A DNA stretch of 37,205 nucleotides from Ruminococcaceae bacterium AM07-15 (GCA_003477405.1 QUDE01000026.1:1-37205), one strand, 5' to 3'; shown: positions 24,265 to 32,506, counted from the stretch's first letter. Notes: generated by a model not told the origin, from the letters alone. A program made the numbers and translations.

Positions 24265-27009
24265 TTATGCACCGATTCGTGCATCCTTCTGGCACAGCCG
24301 GTTGAGAATTGCGGTCGCTTCCGCCCGGGTGATCCGATCACCGGGATGGAAGTTTCCTTCTGCGTCACTTCCCTGCAAAATCCCTGCCTGATACAAAAGC
24401 CGGATCTCCTTGGCATAGGTCTGATCGTCATTCACATCAGGGGGCAGAATCGCACCGTCCACCGGTTCCAGTTCCTCTTCCGGCAGAGCACGGGCAAAGA
24501 GATAGGCCATTTGGCTGCGGCTGCACCGCCAATAAAATTCACTCTTCATTTCAAAGGGGATGATGCCCTCCAAAATACTGTAAGCCCGATAGGGAGCGTC
24601 CCAAGGTTCCCCGCCAGTCAGGTCCACACCATCATCTGTATAAATGCTGCGCACCACACTGGCCATTTTAATGGCTTCGCTGCAAGACAAGTACTCTCCC
24701 GGGGCAAAGGTTCCATCTCCCATGCCATCCATCAGGCCCAGCTCATAGGCCCCCTGAATGGTGCCCTGCTGATTTGCCCCATACCAGGCGTTTTCATCCA
24801 CATCGGCGAACTGGCCTTGCTGATAGGTCCGCTCCTGAACAAAATTGTCCATCGATCCACGAGCGGCACCAAACATCTTGATTTCCTCTGCAACCTTGGT
24901 CAGGCAATGTTTACCCAGCTGATCCTTTGTCACGCCATCTATGTTCCAATGCCACAGTGTTCCATCGGTGGCCAGAAGAGCGCTCCGGGTTCCGCCATAG
25001 GCCAGCTCGGTAAAGCGCAGATCGCCCGTATCCACCAATGTGGGTTCCGGCAGCCGGTATTGCTCTTCCTGAGGATCGTTGTCCTTTCCCTGGTAATAGC
25101 CCCATAAATACAACTGACCATCCTGGGTCAGGGCTGCACCGGAAAAGCGATCCAGGTCGGCCTGCTGCACATTCCGCATCAGCCGGGTGGGTTCCATCAC
25201 ATAGAAATCATCCATCCCCAGAGACCGATGTTCAAAATTGCCGCCCCACACATAAAGATCTCCATCTTCGGTGAGGGCCTGGCAGGTGTATTCATCACAC
25301 TGCACCGTGAGTACATCGGAAAGAATCCATTGGGGTTCTGCACTATTCTTGGGATTTCCTTCTCCATAGCCGGTCTCACCCATGGGTCCCATGCCCCAGG
25401 TGTACAGTTTTCCATCTGCTGTAACAAGGGCGAAGACATTGGGGCCGCAGGCCACATCCGCAGCGGACCAGTTGATATTCTGGGGTGTGTCCCATTTTTC
25501 TATGATGGGATTCCAGTTTGCATCATCCCCGGTATACACATTCCCCCAGACATAGACCCCGCTCATCGTTATCGCTATGCCGTTTTCTTTCCAACGGTCT
25601 GCCTTGAGCACAGGGGGCAGGCCCTCCTTCTTCACCCACTGGCCTTCCCACAGATACAGACTGCCATCCCTGGTGACGATCAGATCATCATCGCAATAGG
25701 ACACCTTGCCAGGGGTTATCACTTGCTTTGCGGTCCCATCGGCAAAGGAATAAAGATCCCCTGCGGGGTCCACAAAATACTCTGCATCAAAGATTCCTTT
25801 TTGATCCAAGGGGCGGTTTCCAGGTTCCTCCGGCGGATTCGGCTCCCTTTGCAGCTGATTCGGCACCATCACGCCGGTGGTCACCTGTTTGAGATCCCAG
25901 CCGACATCATAAACCCAACTGATATTCCACAGATATAACCCGCCGTCCTGGGTGAGAATCAGGGTGTCTAGCCCCTGGGCCATCACATCGGCCACAGCGG
26001 TATCACCGCAGTCAACCTTTTCAGGGATTTGGAAACTCCAATCATCCCGATCATGGTTTTCATAGGTTCTATCGCCATAGAATCCCCATATATAAAGCTC
26101 TCCGCTCTCGGTAAGAGCAATGGCAGATTTATACCAGTCCATACTCACCCGGCTCACATGGGTCATAATTCGGGTGGGTTCCCAAACTTTTCCTCCCGAA
26201 AGCCCCAGAGAGCTATCCCAGTTTTCACCCCAGCCATACAAAGTCCCATTGTTGGTAATGGCATAGCTACTCCACTTTCTGCTCACTGCCATCTTCACAT
26301 TGGAGAGAATCTTTGTTGGCACAGGGCTGTATTGAGGAAGCCCCTCTGCATAGCCATTTTCACCCACGCCCCAGGTATACAGGTCACCATTCTGGGTCAC
26401 CAAAGTGAAATTACCCCCTCCAGTGGAAACCTGGAGGCCAGCAGGAACACCCTCCACTTTATGCGGTGAGGTGTACTTTTCCCAGATCTGGTTCCATTTT
26501 GCATCGTCTCCCATGTAGACACTTCCCCACACATAGACGCTGCCATCCTCTGTGACGGCAATCCCATGCGTCTCAGAAATATCTGCCGAAATCACAGGAG
26601 GAAGACCCTCCACCTTCTGAGGAGTATCCCGATCCACTGTATCACCCAGGCCCAACTGCCCATTGTGATTTTTCCCCCAGGTGTACAGGCTGCCATCCTC
26701 TGTGACAGCCAGGGTCTGATTCAGCGATTCCGCCACATGGATGACATTGGAAATTCCTTCTACTTTTTCAAACTGACACTGGCCCGTGTATGTGTTTGCC
26801 CCTTCTGTCAGCTGGCCTTCATACGCCCGGGAGTTTCCATGATACAGATCCCCATTCTCCATGACAAAATAATTTTCTGTGACCGTGCGCTGATTCTGAA
26901 AATCCAGCGTTTTTTCGGTCTCTCCCGCGCCCTGCGCCGGCAAGGACGAAAACGGCAGCAATGTAAGACAAAACATGATGGCCAGCAACAAAGAACATTT
27001 CCTTTTCAT
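24265..27009 (-). CDS. secreted RCC1-repeat protein with SLH wall-anchoring domains
   Basis: A 914-residue surface protein: signal peptide (about 1-28, MKRKCSLLLAIMFCLTLLPF then ...PAQGA), a first RCC1-like beta-propeller (about 45-385), a short Pro-rich linker (EPNPPEEPGNRPLDQ), a second propeller (about 408-715) and three SLH repeats (about 734-790, 798-843 and 853-908). The propeller repeats show DGSLYTWG or DGxLYxWG blades. Many blades of the two propellers align one to one, so the gene arose by internal duplication. SLH repeats bind pyruvylated secondary wall polymers. The ATG at 27009 has AGGAGG 7 nt upstream; an ATG two codons earlier is too close. No sure promoter is seen. Ligand unknown. 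Confidence 0.88.
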   Translation of the reverse strand: MKRKCSLLLAIMFCLTLLPFSSLPAQGAGETEKTLDFQNQRTVTENYFVMENGDLYHGNSRAYEGQLTEGANTYTGQCQFEKVEGISNVIHVAESLNQTLAVTEDGSLYTWGKNHNGQLGLGDTVDRDTPQKVEGLPPVISADISETHGIAVTEDGSVYVWGSVYMGDDAKWNQIWEKYTSPHKVEGVPAGLQVSTGGGNFTLVTQNGDLYTWGVGENGYAEGLPQYSPVPTKILSNVKMAVSRKWSSYAITNNGTLYGWGENWDSSLGLSGGKVWEPTRIMTHVSRVSMDWYKSAIALTESGELYIWGFYGDRTYENHDRDDWSFQIPEKVDCGDTAVADVMAQGLDTLILTQDGGLYLWNISWVYDVGWDLKQVTTGVMVPNQLQREPNPPEEPGNRPLDQKGIFDAEYFVDPAGDLYSFADGTAKQVITPGKVSYCDDDLIVTRDGSLYLWEGQWVKKEGLPPVLKADRWKENGIAITMSGVYVWGNVYTGDDANWNPIIEKWDTPQNINWSAADVACGPNVFALVTADGKLYTWGMGPMGETGYGEGNPKNSAEPQWILSDVLTVQCDEYTCQALTEDGDLYVWGGNFEHRSLGMDDFYVMEPTRLMRNVQQADLDRFSGAALTQDGQLYLWGYYQGKDNDPQEEQYRLPEPTLVDTGDLRFTELAYGGTRSALLATDGTLWHWNIDGVTKDQLGKHCLTKVAEEIKMFGAARGSMDNFVQERTYQQGQFADVDENAWYGANQQGTIQGAYELGLMDGMGDGTFAPGEYLSCSEAIKMASVVRSIYTDDGVDLTGGEPWDAPYRAYSILEGIIPFEMKSEFYWRCSRSQMAYLFARALPEEELEPVDGAILPPDVNDDQTYAKEIRLLYQAGILQGSDAEGNFHPGDRITRAEATAILNRLCQKDARIGA

Positions 27010-27087
27010 ATCCATACCTCCTCACCATAATGCAGTTATATTTTTCTGTACTAATTTCAATATATCACCACCACATCTAAAAGTAAA

Positions 27088-27121
27088 GAGCAGGGAGAGG
27101 AAATATTTCCTCTCCCTGCTC
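27088..27121 (-). terminator. 34-bp perfect palindrome, terminator of the 27135 gene
   Basis: GAGCAGGGAGAGGAAAT (27088-27104) and its exact reverse complement (27105-27121) abut with no spacer. On the minus strand it follows the end of the 27135 gene by 13 nt and is followed by TTTACTTTT. The remaining bases up to 27009 are the leader of the RCC1 gene. Confidence 0.85.
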
Positions 27122-27134
27122 TCGCATCTGTGAC

Positions 27135-27665
27135 CTATTTTTCATCTTCTTTTCTTTCTTCTTCCTCTTCTCTCCGGCTGGCCCGCTCACTTTCCAGCTG
27201 AAGGCGGATCATATCCACCAGCACAGAGCAAGGCCGGAACACCAGGTACCGCAAAGCCCCCCTGTCCCGGTAACGAAGCATACAGCACCGATCCCGGCCA
27301 ATGAGGGGCAGATAATAATGCTGTTTGCCCCTCCCCAGTGTGCTGCCGATGGAGCAGCCCTCCACCAAAATACATTCCGGGTTTCCCAGCGCAATGACCT
27401 TGGCCTTTATAGGATGTCCCATCAGCTGGAGACGGATAAACAGGTGATCATGCATCAGCCGGTATTCATAAGATACAAAAGAATAACCGCAGATCACCAC
27501 CGTAACCAGGCAAAACAGCAGCGCCGGAATGAGAAAATGCACCGGCGTGGCATAGGGTGTCTGCCAGATGGCCTCATAGAAGCTGATCATCAGCAGGAAC
27601 AATCCCACCCACAGAGAAAAAGGCACAGCCTTGCGGCGAAAGCCTTGTAAAATCTGTTTATACAT
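27135..27665 (-). CDS. membrane protein with PH-like cytoplasmic domain, unknown function
   Basis: A 176-residue protein with two N-terminal membrane helices (about 14-33 and 43-66), then a domain of alternating strands (YEYRLMHDHLFIRLQLMGHPIKAKVIALG) that resembles bacterial PH-like modules, and a strongly charged tail (SERASRREEEEERKEDEK). I cannot assign a function. The ATG at 27665 overlaps the end of the phosphodiesterase gene by 8 nt, with AAAGGA upstream; earlier in-frame ATGs lie within that gene. Confidence 0.7.
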   Translation of the reverse strand: MYKQILQGFRRKAVPFSLWVGLFLLMISFYEAIWQTPYATPVHFLIPALLFCLVTVVICGYSFVSYEYRLMHDHLFIRLQLMGHPIKAKVIALGNPECILVEGCSIGSTLGRGKQHYYLPLIGRDRCCMLRYRDRGALRYLVFRPCSVLVDMIRLQLESERASRREEEEERKEDEK

Positions 27666-28125
27666 CCCTATCGATCCTTTCCAAGCTACAGGAAAATTGG
27701 CCCTGGTCGATCTCCAGGCGCAGATATGTGCCTTCATAACCAATACTTCCCGGATTATACAAAGGAACCGGCCACTTTGTGAGTGCCACCGGCTGGTGGG
27801 TGTGACCGAAAAAGGCCGCCTGGGCACCGGCCTGCTGGGCCGCCCGCAGAAATTCATCCAACCCGTCCTTGACGCCAAAGCGATGGCCATGGCTGAGAAA
27901 AAGCCGCACTCCCTCCGGCTGCGGCGTTCTGGTCAAGGGCTCCTGGCACATCAGATCACAGTTGCCCGCCACCGCCAGCACCTGACAGCCAAACAACATT
28001 CCGGCATCCTCTGCATCCCGCACGCCATCGCCTAAAAAAAGCAGACAATGGGGGTTTTCTTTTTCCAGCATCCGGCACAGCGCATCAAAATTCCCATGGG
28101 AATCGGAAGCCACGCACAGCTTCAT
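27658..28125 (-). CDS. YfcE/MJ0936-type metallophosphodiesterase
   Basis: A 155-residue calcineurin-like phosphoesterase. Metal motifs in order: ASDSHGN (Asp8, His10), FLGDGV (Asp33), AVAGNCD (Asn55), LSHGH and FGHTHQP. YfcE/MJ0936-type enzymes hydrolyse phosphodiesters with Mn(II) or similar; the natural substrate is unknown. GAGGAGGGG lies about 6 nt ahead of the ATG at 28125; the ATG 20 codons upstream has no ribosome site. A small membrane protein gene is translationally coupled downstream. Confidence 0.9.
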   Translation of the reverse strand: MKLCVASDSHGNFDALCRMLEKENPHCLLFLGDGVRDAEDAGMLFGCQVLAVAGNCDLMCQEPLTRTPQPEGVRLFLSHGHRFGVKDGLDEFLRAAQQAGAQAAFFGHTHQPVALTKWPVPLYNPGSIGYEGTYLRLEIDQGQFSCSLERIDRDV

Positions 28126-28228
28126 CCCATCCCCTCCTCTTTTCCATTTTGTTTGATCTTGGCTTTTAGAATACATCACTTGCATGAAAAAAGAAAGGGG
28201 GCAGCGGAAATTTTTCCGTTTTTTCGGA

Positions 28229-28255
28229 ACCGGACGGTTTTTTACCGCATATACT
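28229..28255 (+). promoter_or_regulatory. possible sporulation-sigma promoter of the 28287 operon
   Basis: CATATACT at 28248-28255 fits the mother-cell sigma -10 pattern (sigma-E CATANANT; close to sigma-K CATANNNTA) and AC at 28229-28230 lies 17 bp upstream as in sigma-K sites. Read as sigma-A, TATACT has no usable -35 (GAACCG) and no extended TG. Short motifs, so tentative. Confidence 0.35.
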
Positions 28256-28286
28256 GTGTTGAAAAGCCCATGGGAGGAGATACATC

Positions 28287-28568
28287 ATGCAAAACGATTA
28301 CGAAAATCTTGCCAAGGTCCTCATGGCCAGTCCCCAGGGGGCCAAAATCGTGAAGAGTCTGGATAAGCTCAACAGTGTGGTTAACACCGAAAGCGGCCGG
28401 CAGCTCATTGCCATGCTGGCCAGCGACGGAGGCGACGCCATCAAAAACGCCGCAGCCGCTGCGGCCAGCGGCGATCAGGATCAGGCCCGTGTGCTGCTTT
28501 CCACTTTGCTTTCCAGCCCGGAAGGGGCACAGCTGGCCGCCAAAATCATCGAAGTGGTGGGCCGCTGA
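28287..28568 (+). CDS. small protein of unknown function, first gene of a three-gene unit
   Basis: A 93-residue Ala-rich, helical, soluble protein with no signal peptide. It has an internal pseudo-repeat: ASPQGAKIVKSL (14-25) and SSPEGAQLAAKI (76-87). A similar SDPESMKKVTDLAAGL segment begins the next gene, suggesting shared ancestry. GGGAGGAG precedes the ATG by about 8 nt. I recall comparable small Ala-rich proteins in sporulating Clostridia but cannot name a family. Confidence 0.7.
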   Translation: MQNDYENLAKVLMASPQGAKIVKSLDKLNSVVNTESGRQLIAMLASDGGDAIKNAAAAAASGDQDQARVLLSTLLSSPEGAQLAAKIIEVVGR

Positions 28569-28577
28569 CTTTTTGCT

Positions 28578-28608
28578 CCCAGGCGGCCTTCCGCGCCGGC
28601 CGCCTGGG
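28578..28608 (+). other. intercistronic GC hairpin
   Basis: Perfect 11-bp stem CCCAGGCGGCC (28578-28588) / GGCCGCCTGGG (28598-28608) with a 9-nt loop, between the first two genes of the unit. It is followed by CCCTTTCC, not a U-tract, so it may set mRNA stability or be a weak terminator. Confidence 0.6.
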
Positions 28609-28643
28609 CCCTTTCCTGAAACCGCGGAGAAAGGACGGAACCT

Positions 28644-29213
28644 ATGGCCGACATCCAGGATACCTTACAGAAGCTGTTTTCCGATCCGGAAAGCATGAAA
28701 AAAGTCACCGATCTGGCCGCCGGCCTGGCTCCGGCGCTGCAGGAATCTGTCGCTTCTCAAAGCCTGTCTCCTGCCTCCGGAGGGCTGGGAGGCTTGTTCG
28801 GCTCTCCGGAACAAACAAACCCACCTCCATCCGGAGAACAAAACAGCGGGGACATTTCTTCCCTTCTGGCCTCTCTGGGAAAGGGCCTTTCCTCTACGCC
28901 TGCTGAGAATGAGCAAAAAAAAGAGGGCGGGCTGGATCTTTCTTCATTGTTCTCCCTGTTTGGAAAGGGCTCCTCTTCCTCTGCCGAAGAAACCACCGAA
29001 AAGCAAAGCGGAATGGACCCGGCCCTGCTTCCCCGGCTGATGATGGCTTTTTCCGGAGATGCCAATTATCTCAAGCCGGAAAAGGTCAATTTACTGCGGG
29101 CCCTCAAGCCCTATCTGGGACAGCGCCGGGCACCGGATATCGACCGGGCGGTAAAAATGGCCAATCTGGCCCGGGCGGCCCAGGAGGCCCTGGGCGGGCT
29201 GCAAAGGAGATGA
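28644..29213 (+). CDS. unknown protein with conserved helical C-terminus
   Basis: A 189-residue protein: an N-terminal helix (DTLQKLFSDPESMKKVTDLAAGL), a low-complexity Ser/Gly/Pro/Glu-rich middle (about 40-125), and a compact C-terminus (about 128-185) with LPRLMMAFSGDANYLKPEKVNLLRALKPYL and IDRAVKMANLARAAQEAL. I have seen the NLLxALKPYL...R..IDxAxK pattern in Clostridia proteins of unknown role. No membrane segment. AAAGGA lies 8-9 nt ahead of the ATG and the third gene starts 4 nt after the stop. Confidence 0.72.
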   Translation: MADIQDTLQKLFSDPESMKKVTDLAAGLAPALQESVASQSLSPASGGLGGLFGSPEQTNPPPSGEQNSGDISSLLASLGKGLSSTPAENEQKKEGGLDLSSLFSLFGKGSSSSAEETTEKQSGMDPALLPRLMMAFSGDANYLKPEKVNLLRALKPYLGQRRAPDIDRAVKMANLARAAQEALGGLQRR

Positions 29214-29217
29214 GCCC

Positions 29218-29523
29218 ATGTATGACCGCTACTTTCAAGGAGATAGCTTTGAAGCCTTCTTCCCCCAGGCGGCCCAAATGCCCCCGCCTCCCCCTTCTTC
29301 CGCTCCCGAATCCCAGGCCCGCCCCGAAAACCAGCCCCCTCGAAAGAGCGGTCTGCTGGGCAGTCTGGGCCAGCGTCTCAAGCTGCCGGAACTGGACAGC
29401 GACACCATTTTACTCTTGGTATTGGTCTATTTTTTGCTGGCCGATACCGATGAAAACGGTGAAAAATCCAATCTGGCCGACACCTTGCTCATTGTAGGCG
29501 CATTGCTCTTGCTGGGATTTTGA
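29218..29523 (+). CDS. small protein with acidic hydrophobic C-terminus, third gene of the unit
   Basis: A 101-residue protein: Pro-rich N-terminal half (QMPPPPPSSAPESQ) and a C-terminal half with two hydrophobic stretches, TILLLVLVYFLLA and TLLIVGALLLLGF, separated by the acidic DTDENGEKSN. It may be a hairpin in the membrane or an aggregating coat-type peptide. GGAGA lies 8 nt ahead of the ATG, within the end of the preceding gene, so the two are coupled. Its stop directly adjoins a terminator. Confidence 0.72.
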   Translation: MYDRYFQGDSFEAFFPQAAQMPPPPPSSAPESQARPENQPPRKSGLLGSLGQRLKLPELDSDTILLLVLVYFLLADTDENGEKSNLADTLLIVGALLLLGF

Positions 29524-29551
29524 TGAAAAAAGGCCCTTTGGGGCCTTTTTT
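29524..29551. terminator. terminator, copy 1 of 28-bp direct repeat
   Basis: AAAAAAGGCCC and GGGCCTTTTTT form an 11-bp stem with a TTTG loop, starting right at the stop codon of the third gene. All 28 bases recur at 29733-29760. Confidence 0.92.
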
Positions 29552-29732
29552 AGAAACTCGAAAAAGTGGTTGAAACCACTTTTCCGAGTTTCTGCAAGGG
29601 TCTGCGTGCACGCCTTTGGCGCACACTTGCCCCTTGAGAGGTGTAAAAAGCCGACGCACAGGTCGCCGTTTTTTACAAATTGATGAGGGGTAGGGCAGAT
29701 AGTTTTTTTGCTGCATAAATTTCTTGACAGTG
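29552..29732. repeat. 181-bp structured non-coding element between duplicated terminators
   Basis: No credible gene. It opens with an 18-bp inverted pair, AGAAACTCGAAAAAGTGG (29552-29569) against 29576-29593, one mismatch, TTGAAA loop. A second long fold runs about 29594-29635 (GCAAGGG...CCCTTG enclosing GTGCACGCC TTT GGCGCACAC). A third near 29643-29676 pairs GTAAAAAGCCGAC with GTCGCCGTTTTTTAC. A TTGACA-like box (29723-29728) precedes the second terminator. It could be an inserted MITE-like repeat or a folded small RNA. Confidence 0.6.
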
Positions 29733-29760
29733 TGAAAAAAGGCCCTTTGGGGCCTTTTTT
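29733..29760. terminator. terminator, copy 2 of 28-bp direct repeat
   Basis: Identical to 29524-29551 over 28 bases, with different bases on each side. It stands 2 bp from the stop of the leftward GNAT gene and its A6/T6 flanks let it serve that strand. Confidence 0.92.
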
Positions 29761-29762
29761 GT

Positions 29763-30221
29763 TTATAGGTCTTTTTCCATCACAAAATTGGTCAGCCACT
29801 CACCAAAGCGTTCCACCTGCTGCTCTTTCAGCATCCGATAGCCTCGTTTCTCAAAGAAAGGCCGGGCTGTGAGAGATGCGTGCACCGAAATGCGGGAAAA
29901 GCCCTGTTCCTTGGCGTTCTGCTCCACCCGATCGGCCAGGACCGTGGCCACGCCCCGCCTTTGGGCAGTGCTGCTGACAAAAAGGTGATCGAAATAATTT
30001 CCATCCAAAGTGGCAAATCCCCAGATCTCGCCCCCTTCTTCCACTACAAAAGTGCGGTGGTGGGAAAAGACCTTGGCCCAGCGCTCCCCATCCATTTCTC
30101 GTGGAGCCCAGGCGTCCAGCTGAGCTGGGGTATAATCCCGGCAAGCCGCCCCATGTACCGAGTCCCAAAACAGATCCATCAGCCGGAGACAATCCTCCGA
30201 CCGGTATTCCCGCAGGTTCAT
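29763..30221 (-). CDS. GNAT family N-acetyltransferase
   Basis: A 152-residue single-domain GNAT. The acetyl-CoA site is LFVSSTAQRRGVATVLADRVEQ and the C-terminal block is ARPFFEKRGYRMLKEQQVE. The layout (YSPAQLDAW-like DYTPAQLDAWAP near residue 30) matches the YafP-like subgroup of acetyltransferases; substrate unknown. The start overlaps the MATE stop by 4 nt, so the two form one unit. Confidence 0.9.
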   Translation of the reverse strand: MNLREYRSEDCLRLMDLFWDSVHGAACRDYTPAQLDAWAPREMDGERWAKVFSHHRTFVVEEGGEIWGFATLDGNYFDHLFVSSTAQRRGVATVLADRVEQNAKEQGFSRISVHASLTARPFFEKRGYRMLKEQQVERFGEWLTNFVMEKDL

Positions 30222-31594
30222 TTCTGTTCCTCCTTGTTTGCAGACACACGGCCATATTGGGCCGGGTATCGCTCCACTTTATTCAAAATGACAATATAGC
30301 CTCCCAGCAAAAGAGCGGTGGCCAGCACCCATGCAATGGAGCTTGCCGCGCATACGCCGCTGAATCCCCAGGCATCGGCCAGCCACATGGCCGCCGCCAC
30401 ACGGACCACCAATTCGCTGACACCGGCCAGCAGAGGAATGCCTCCGAACCCCATTCCCTGCAAAGTGTTGCGGAAAATAAACAGCAGCCCCAGAATGAAG
30501 AAAAAGGGCCCGACAATGTTCAGATAGGTCTGTGCATAAGCCGTCACAGCTCCGTCATTTTCTCCCAGGAACAGGCTCACCAGCCCCTTGCAGAAAAAGA
30601 TCACCAAGGCCCCGCCCACCAGACTGAACACCAGAGCCAGTTTCCCACTGGCCCGCACGCCCTGACGAATCCGCCCAGGCTGCCCCGCACCATAATTCTG
30701 CGCAGCATAGGTAGCCATGGCCGCCCCCAGAGTCACCAACGCCTGGGTGGCCAGGTTCTCGATCTTGGTGGCAGCGGTAAAACCAGCCACTGCCGTGGAT
30801 CCAAAGCCATTGAGGGCCGTTTGCAGCACCATAACTCCCACCGCTGTGATGGAAAACTGAAAAGCCATGGGCAACCCTACCCGCAGATGCTGCCAGGCAA
30901 AGCCCTTATCCCAATGCCAATTCCGCTTTTTCAGGTGCAGTACGGGAAACCGGAGCTTCACATAAAAAAGGCACAGCAGTCCGGCCAGAAGCTGGGCGAT
31001 GACGGTGGCCCAACCGGCCCCGGCCACGCCCATGCCGAAAAAGGTGATAAAGGCATAGTCCAGAATGATGTTGATAATGCAGGCGATAATGAGGAAATAC
31101 AGCGGCGTGCGGCTGTCCCCCACCGCCCGGATAATGCCGGAGATCATATTATAGAAAATCGCAGCGCCGATGCCGTAATAGATCACCACGATATACCGCC
31201 AGGCATCGTCGATGATATCCCCAGGGGTGTTCATCACTTCCAGCAGCGGCCTGGCGGTGACCACCGCCAGAAGAGTGATGACCAGCGTGCTTCCCACGCA
31301 CAGCAAAATGGAAGTGGCCACGCTGTCCCGCAGCCGTTCCTCCTCTCCAGCGCCGAAACACTGGGCGGCCATCACCGAAAAGCCGCTGGTCAGGCCCTGG
31401 GCAAAGCCCAGGATCAAAAAGGAGATGGCACCGGTGGCCCCCACCGCCGCCAGAGCCTGCACGCCGATGGTGCGTCCCACGATCACCGTATCGGCCATGC
31501 TGTAAAATTGCTGAAACACATTCCCGATAAAGAGAGGAATGGAAAAGGCCAGCAGCAACCGCATGGGGCTGCCTTTTGTCATATCATTTGTCAT
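30218..31594 (-). CDS. MATE family efflux transporter
   Basis: A 458-residue protein with about twelve membrane helices in two bundles. The N-terminal MTKGSPMRLLLAFSIPLFIGNVFQQFYSMADTVIVGR stretch is a hallmark of Firmicutes MATE proteins. It would export cationic drugs or metabolites with Na+ or H+. The ATG at 31594 fits the family; the nearest GGAG is 14 nt upstream, which is long, and the in-frame region before it shows no better start. A terminator lies only 35 bp upstream with no evident promoter between, so its expression source is unclear. Confidence 0.9.
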   Translation of the reverse strand: MTNDMTKGSPMRLLLAFSIPLFIGNVFQQFYSMADTVIVGRTIGVQALAAVGATGAISFLILGFAQGLTSGFSVMAAQCFGAGEEERLRDSVATSILLCVGSTLVITLLAVVTARPLLEVMNTPGDIIDDAWRYIVVIYYGIGAAIFYNMISGIIRAVGDSRTPLYFLIIACIINIILDYAFITFFGMGVAGAGWATVIAQLLAGLLCLFYVKLRFPVLHLKKRNWHWDKGFAWQHLRVGLPMAFQFSITAVGVMVLQTALNGFGSTAVAGFTAATKIENLATQALVTLGAAMATYAAQNYGAGQPGRIRQGVRASGKLALVFSLVGGALVIFFCKGLVSLFLGENDGAVTAYAQTYLNIVGPFFFILGLLFIFRNTLQGMGFGGIPLLAGVSELVVRVAAAMWLADAWGFSGVCAASSIAWVLATALLLGGYIVILNKVERYPAQYGRVSANKEEQK

Positions 31595-31628
31595 AAAGTT
31601 ATACTGTTCTCCTGAAACAATTTGGCTC

Positions 31629-31657
31629 AAAAACAGCCCCGGCGGCATCGCCGGGGC
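31629..31657 (-). terminator. terminator of the trpS-tagO-mnaA operon
   Basis: GCCCCGGC (31636-31643) / GCCGGGGC (31650-31657), 6-nt loop, followed on the minus strand by TGTTTTTG. Confidence 0.85.
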
Positions 31658-31717
31658 CGTACATACAGAACATTCTCCACCCGCAAACCGGGCCTTGCAA
31701 AAGCACCAAAAAGAGTT

Positions 31718-32506
31718 TTATTCCTCTTCCACCATCTGACCATTGGGCAGCTGGAACCGGCTTTCAGGCACATCTTCCACCGTCACCCGGGTCAGCTTCA
31801 TGGAATAGGTGGTCATGCCGTCCTTCTCGCTTTCCGCCCGGTACAAAAGACCGGTGGAAACGGCAATATAATAGCTGTCCTGGGTGCCGGCCAGGGGATT
31901 TTCCACCTTCACATAAATGCAGGCTTCCCCATCCTGTTCCACATATCCGGCCTCCAGAATCTGAGACGGGTCCAGCTCCAGCACTGCTTCATAGGTAGGT
32001 ACCCGGCTGGCATCGTCATAGAAGGCGGTGAGTTCCCCATCCTGGGAAATGCCCTGCCCCAGTGTCCCCACATAGGGATTGACCTGCCCGCTGCGCCAGG
32101 CATAGTAGCCGGAGGGGGCGATGATGATCTCCTTTTCCACGGCTCCGCTTTCCGAAAGCTGCTGGATATGACTGCGGCGGCCTTGCACGGCCCCTTTGAT
32201 CCGCAGCACATCCTCTGCACTGTGATAGGAAAGGGTACTCTCCAGCTCATAGGTGTATTCCTTCGGCCGATGCAGCGCAGCAATGACATTCAGAACATTG
32301 GATGCATCCACCTGTACCCCGTCCACCAACGGCCCATTTTCCCCCAATTTATCCGAATCGGCAGAAATGGAGCCCTGGGAGGAAGGAAGGGTAATCGTCC
32401 CCGCCGGTTCCATCTCCACCATGGAGAGATAGAAGCTGATGAGCACCGCCACCAGCAGCAACGCGGTGACGGCCGCCACCGCCTGAGCCATTTTCCCCTT
32501 TTTCAT
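31718..32506 (-). CDS. membrane-anchored extracytoplasmic protein of unknown function
   Basis: A 262-residue protein with one N-terminal hydrophobic helix (about 8-30; KKGK on the inside) and an exported domain rich in beta strands (YTYELESTLSYHSAEDVLRIKGAVQG, later YYIAVSTGLLYRAES and MKLTRVTVEDVPESRFQLP). The pattern of strands ending in DVPxxxFxLP recalls lipoprotein-carrier (LolA-like) folds, but I would not assign it. There is no lipobox Cys. It starts 9 nt after mnaA and is the last gene of that operon, which suggests a wall-related role. Confidence 0.7.
   Translation of the reverse strand: MKKGKMAQAVAAVTALLLVAVLISFYLSMVEMEPAGTITLPSSQGSISADSDKLGENGPLVDGVQVDASNVLNVIAALHRPKEYTYELESTLSYHSAEDVLRIKGAVQGRRSHIQQLSESGAVEKEIIIAPSGYYAWRSGQVNPYVGTLGQGISQDGELTAFYDDASRVPTYEAVLELDPSQILEAGYVEQDGEACIYVKVENPLAGTQDSYYIAVSTGLLYRAESEKDGMTTYSMKLTRVTVEDVPESRFQLPNGQMVEEE

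Noticed and set aside
29410..29799. Minus-strand frame of about 130 codons across the duplicated terminators
   Set aside because: It runs through both terminators and the hairpin element and has no ribosome site; it is a by-product of the repeat.
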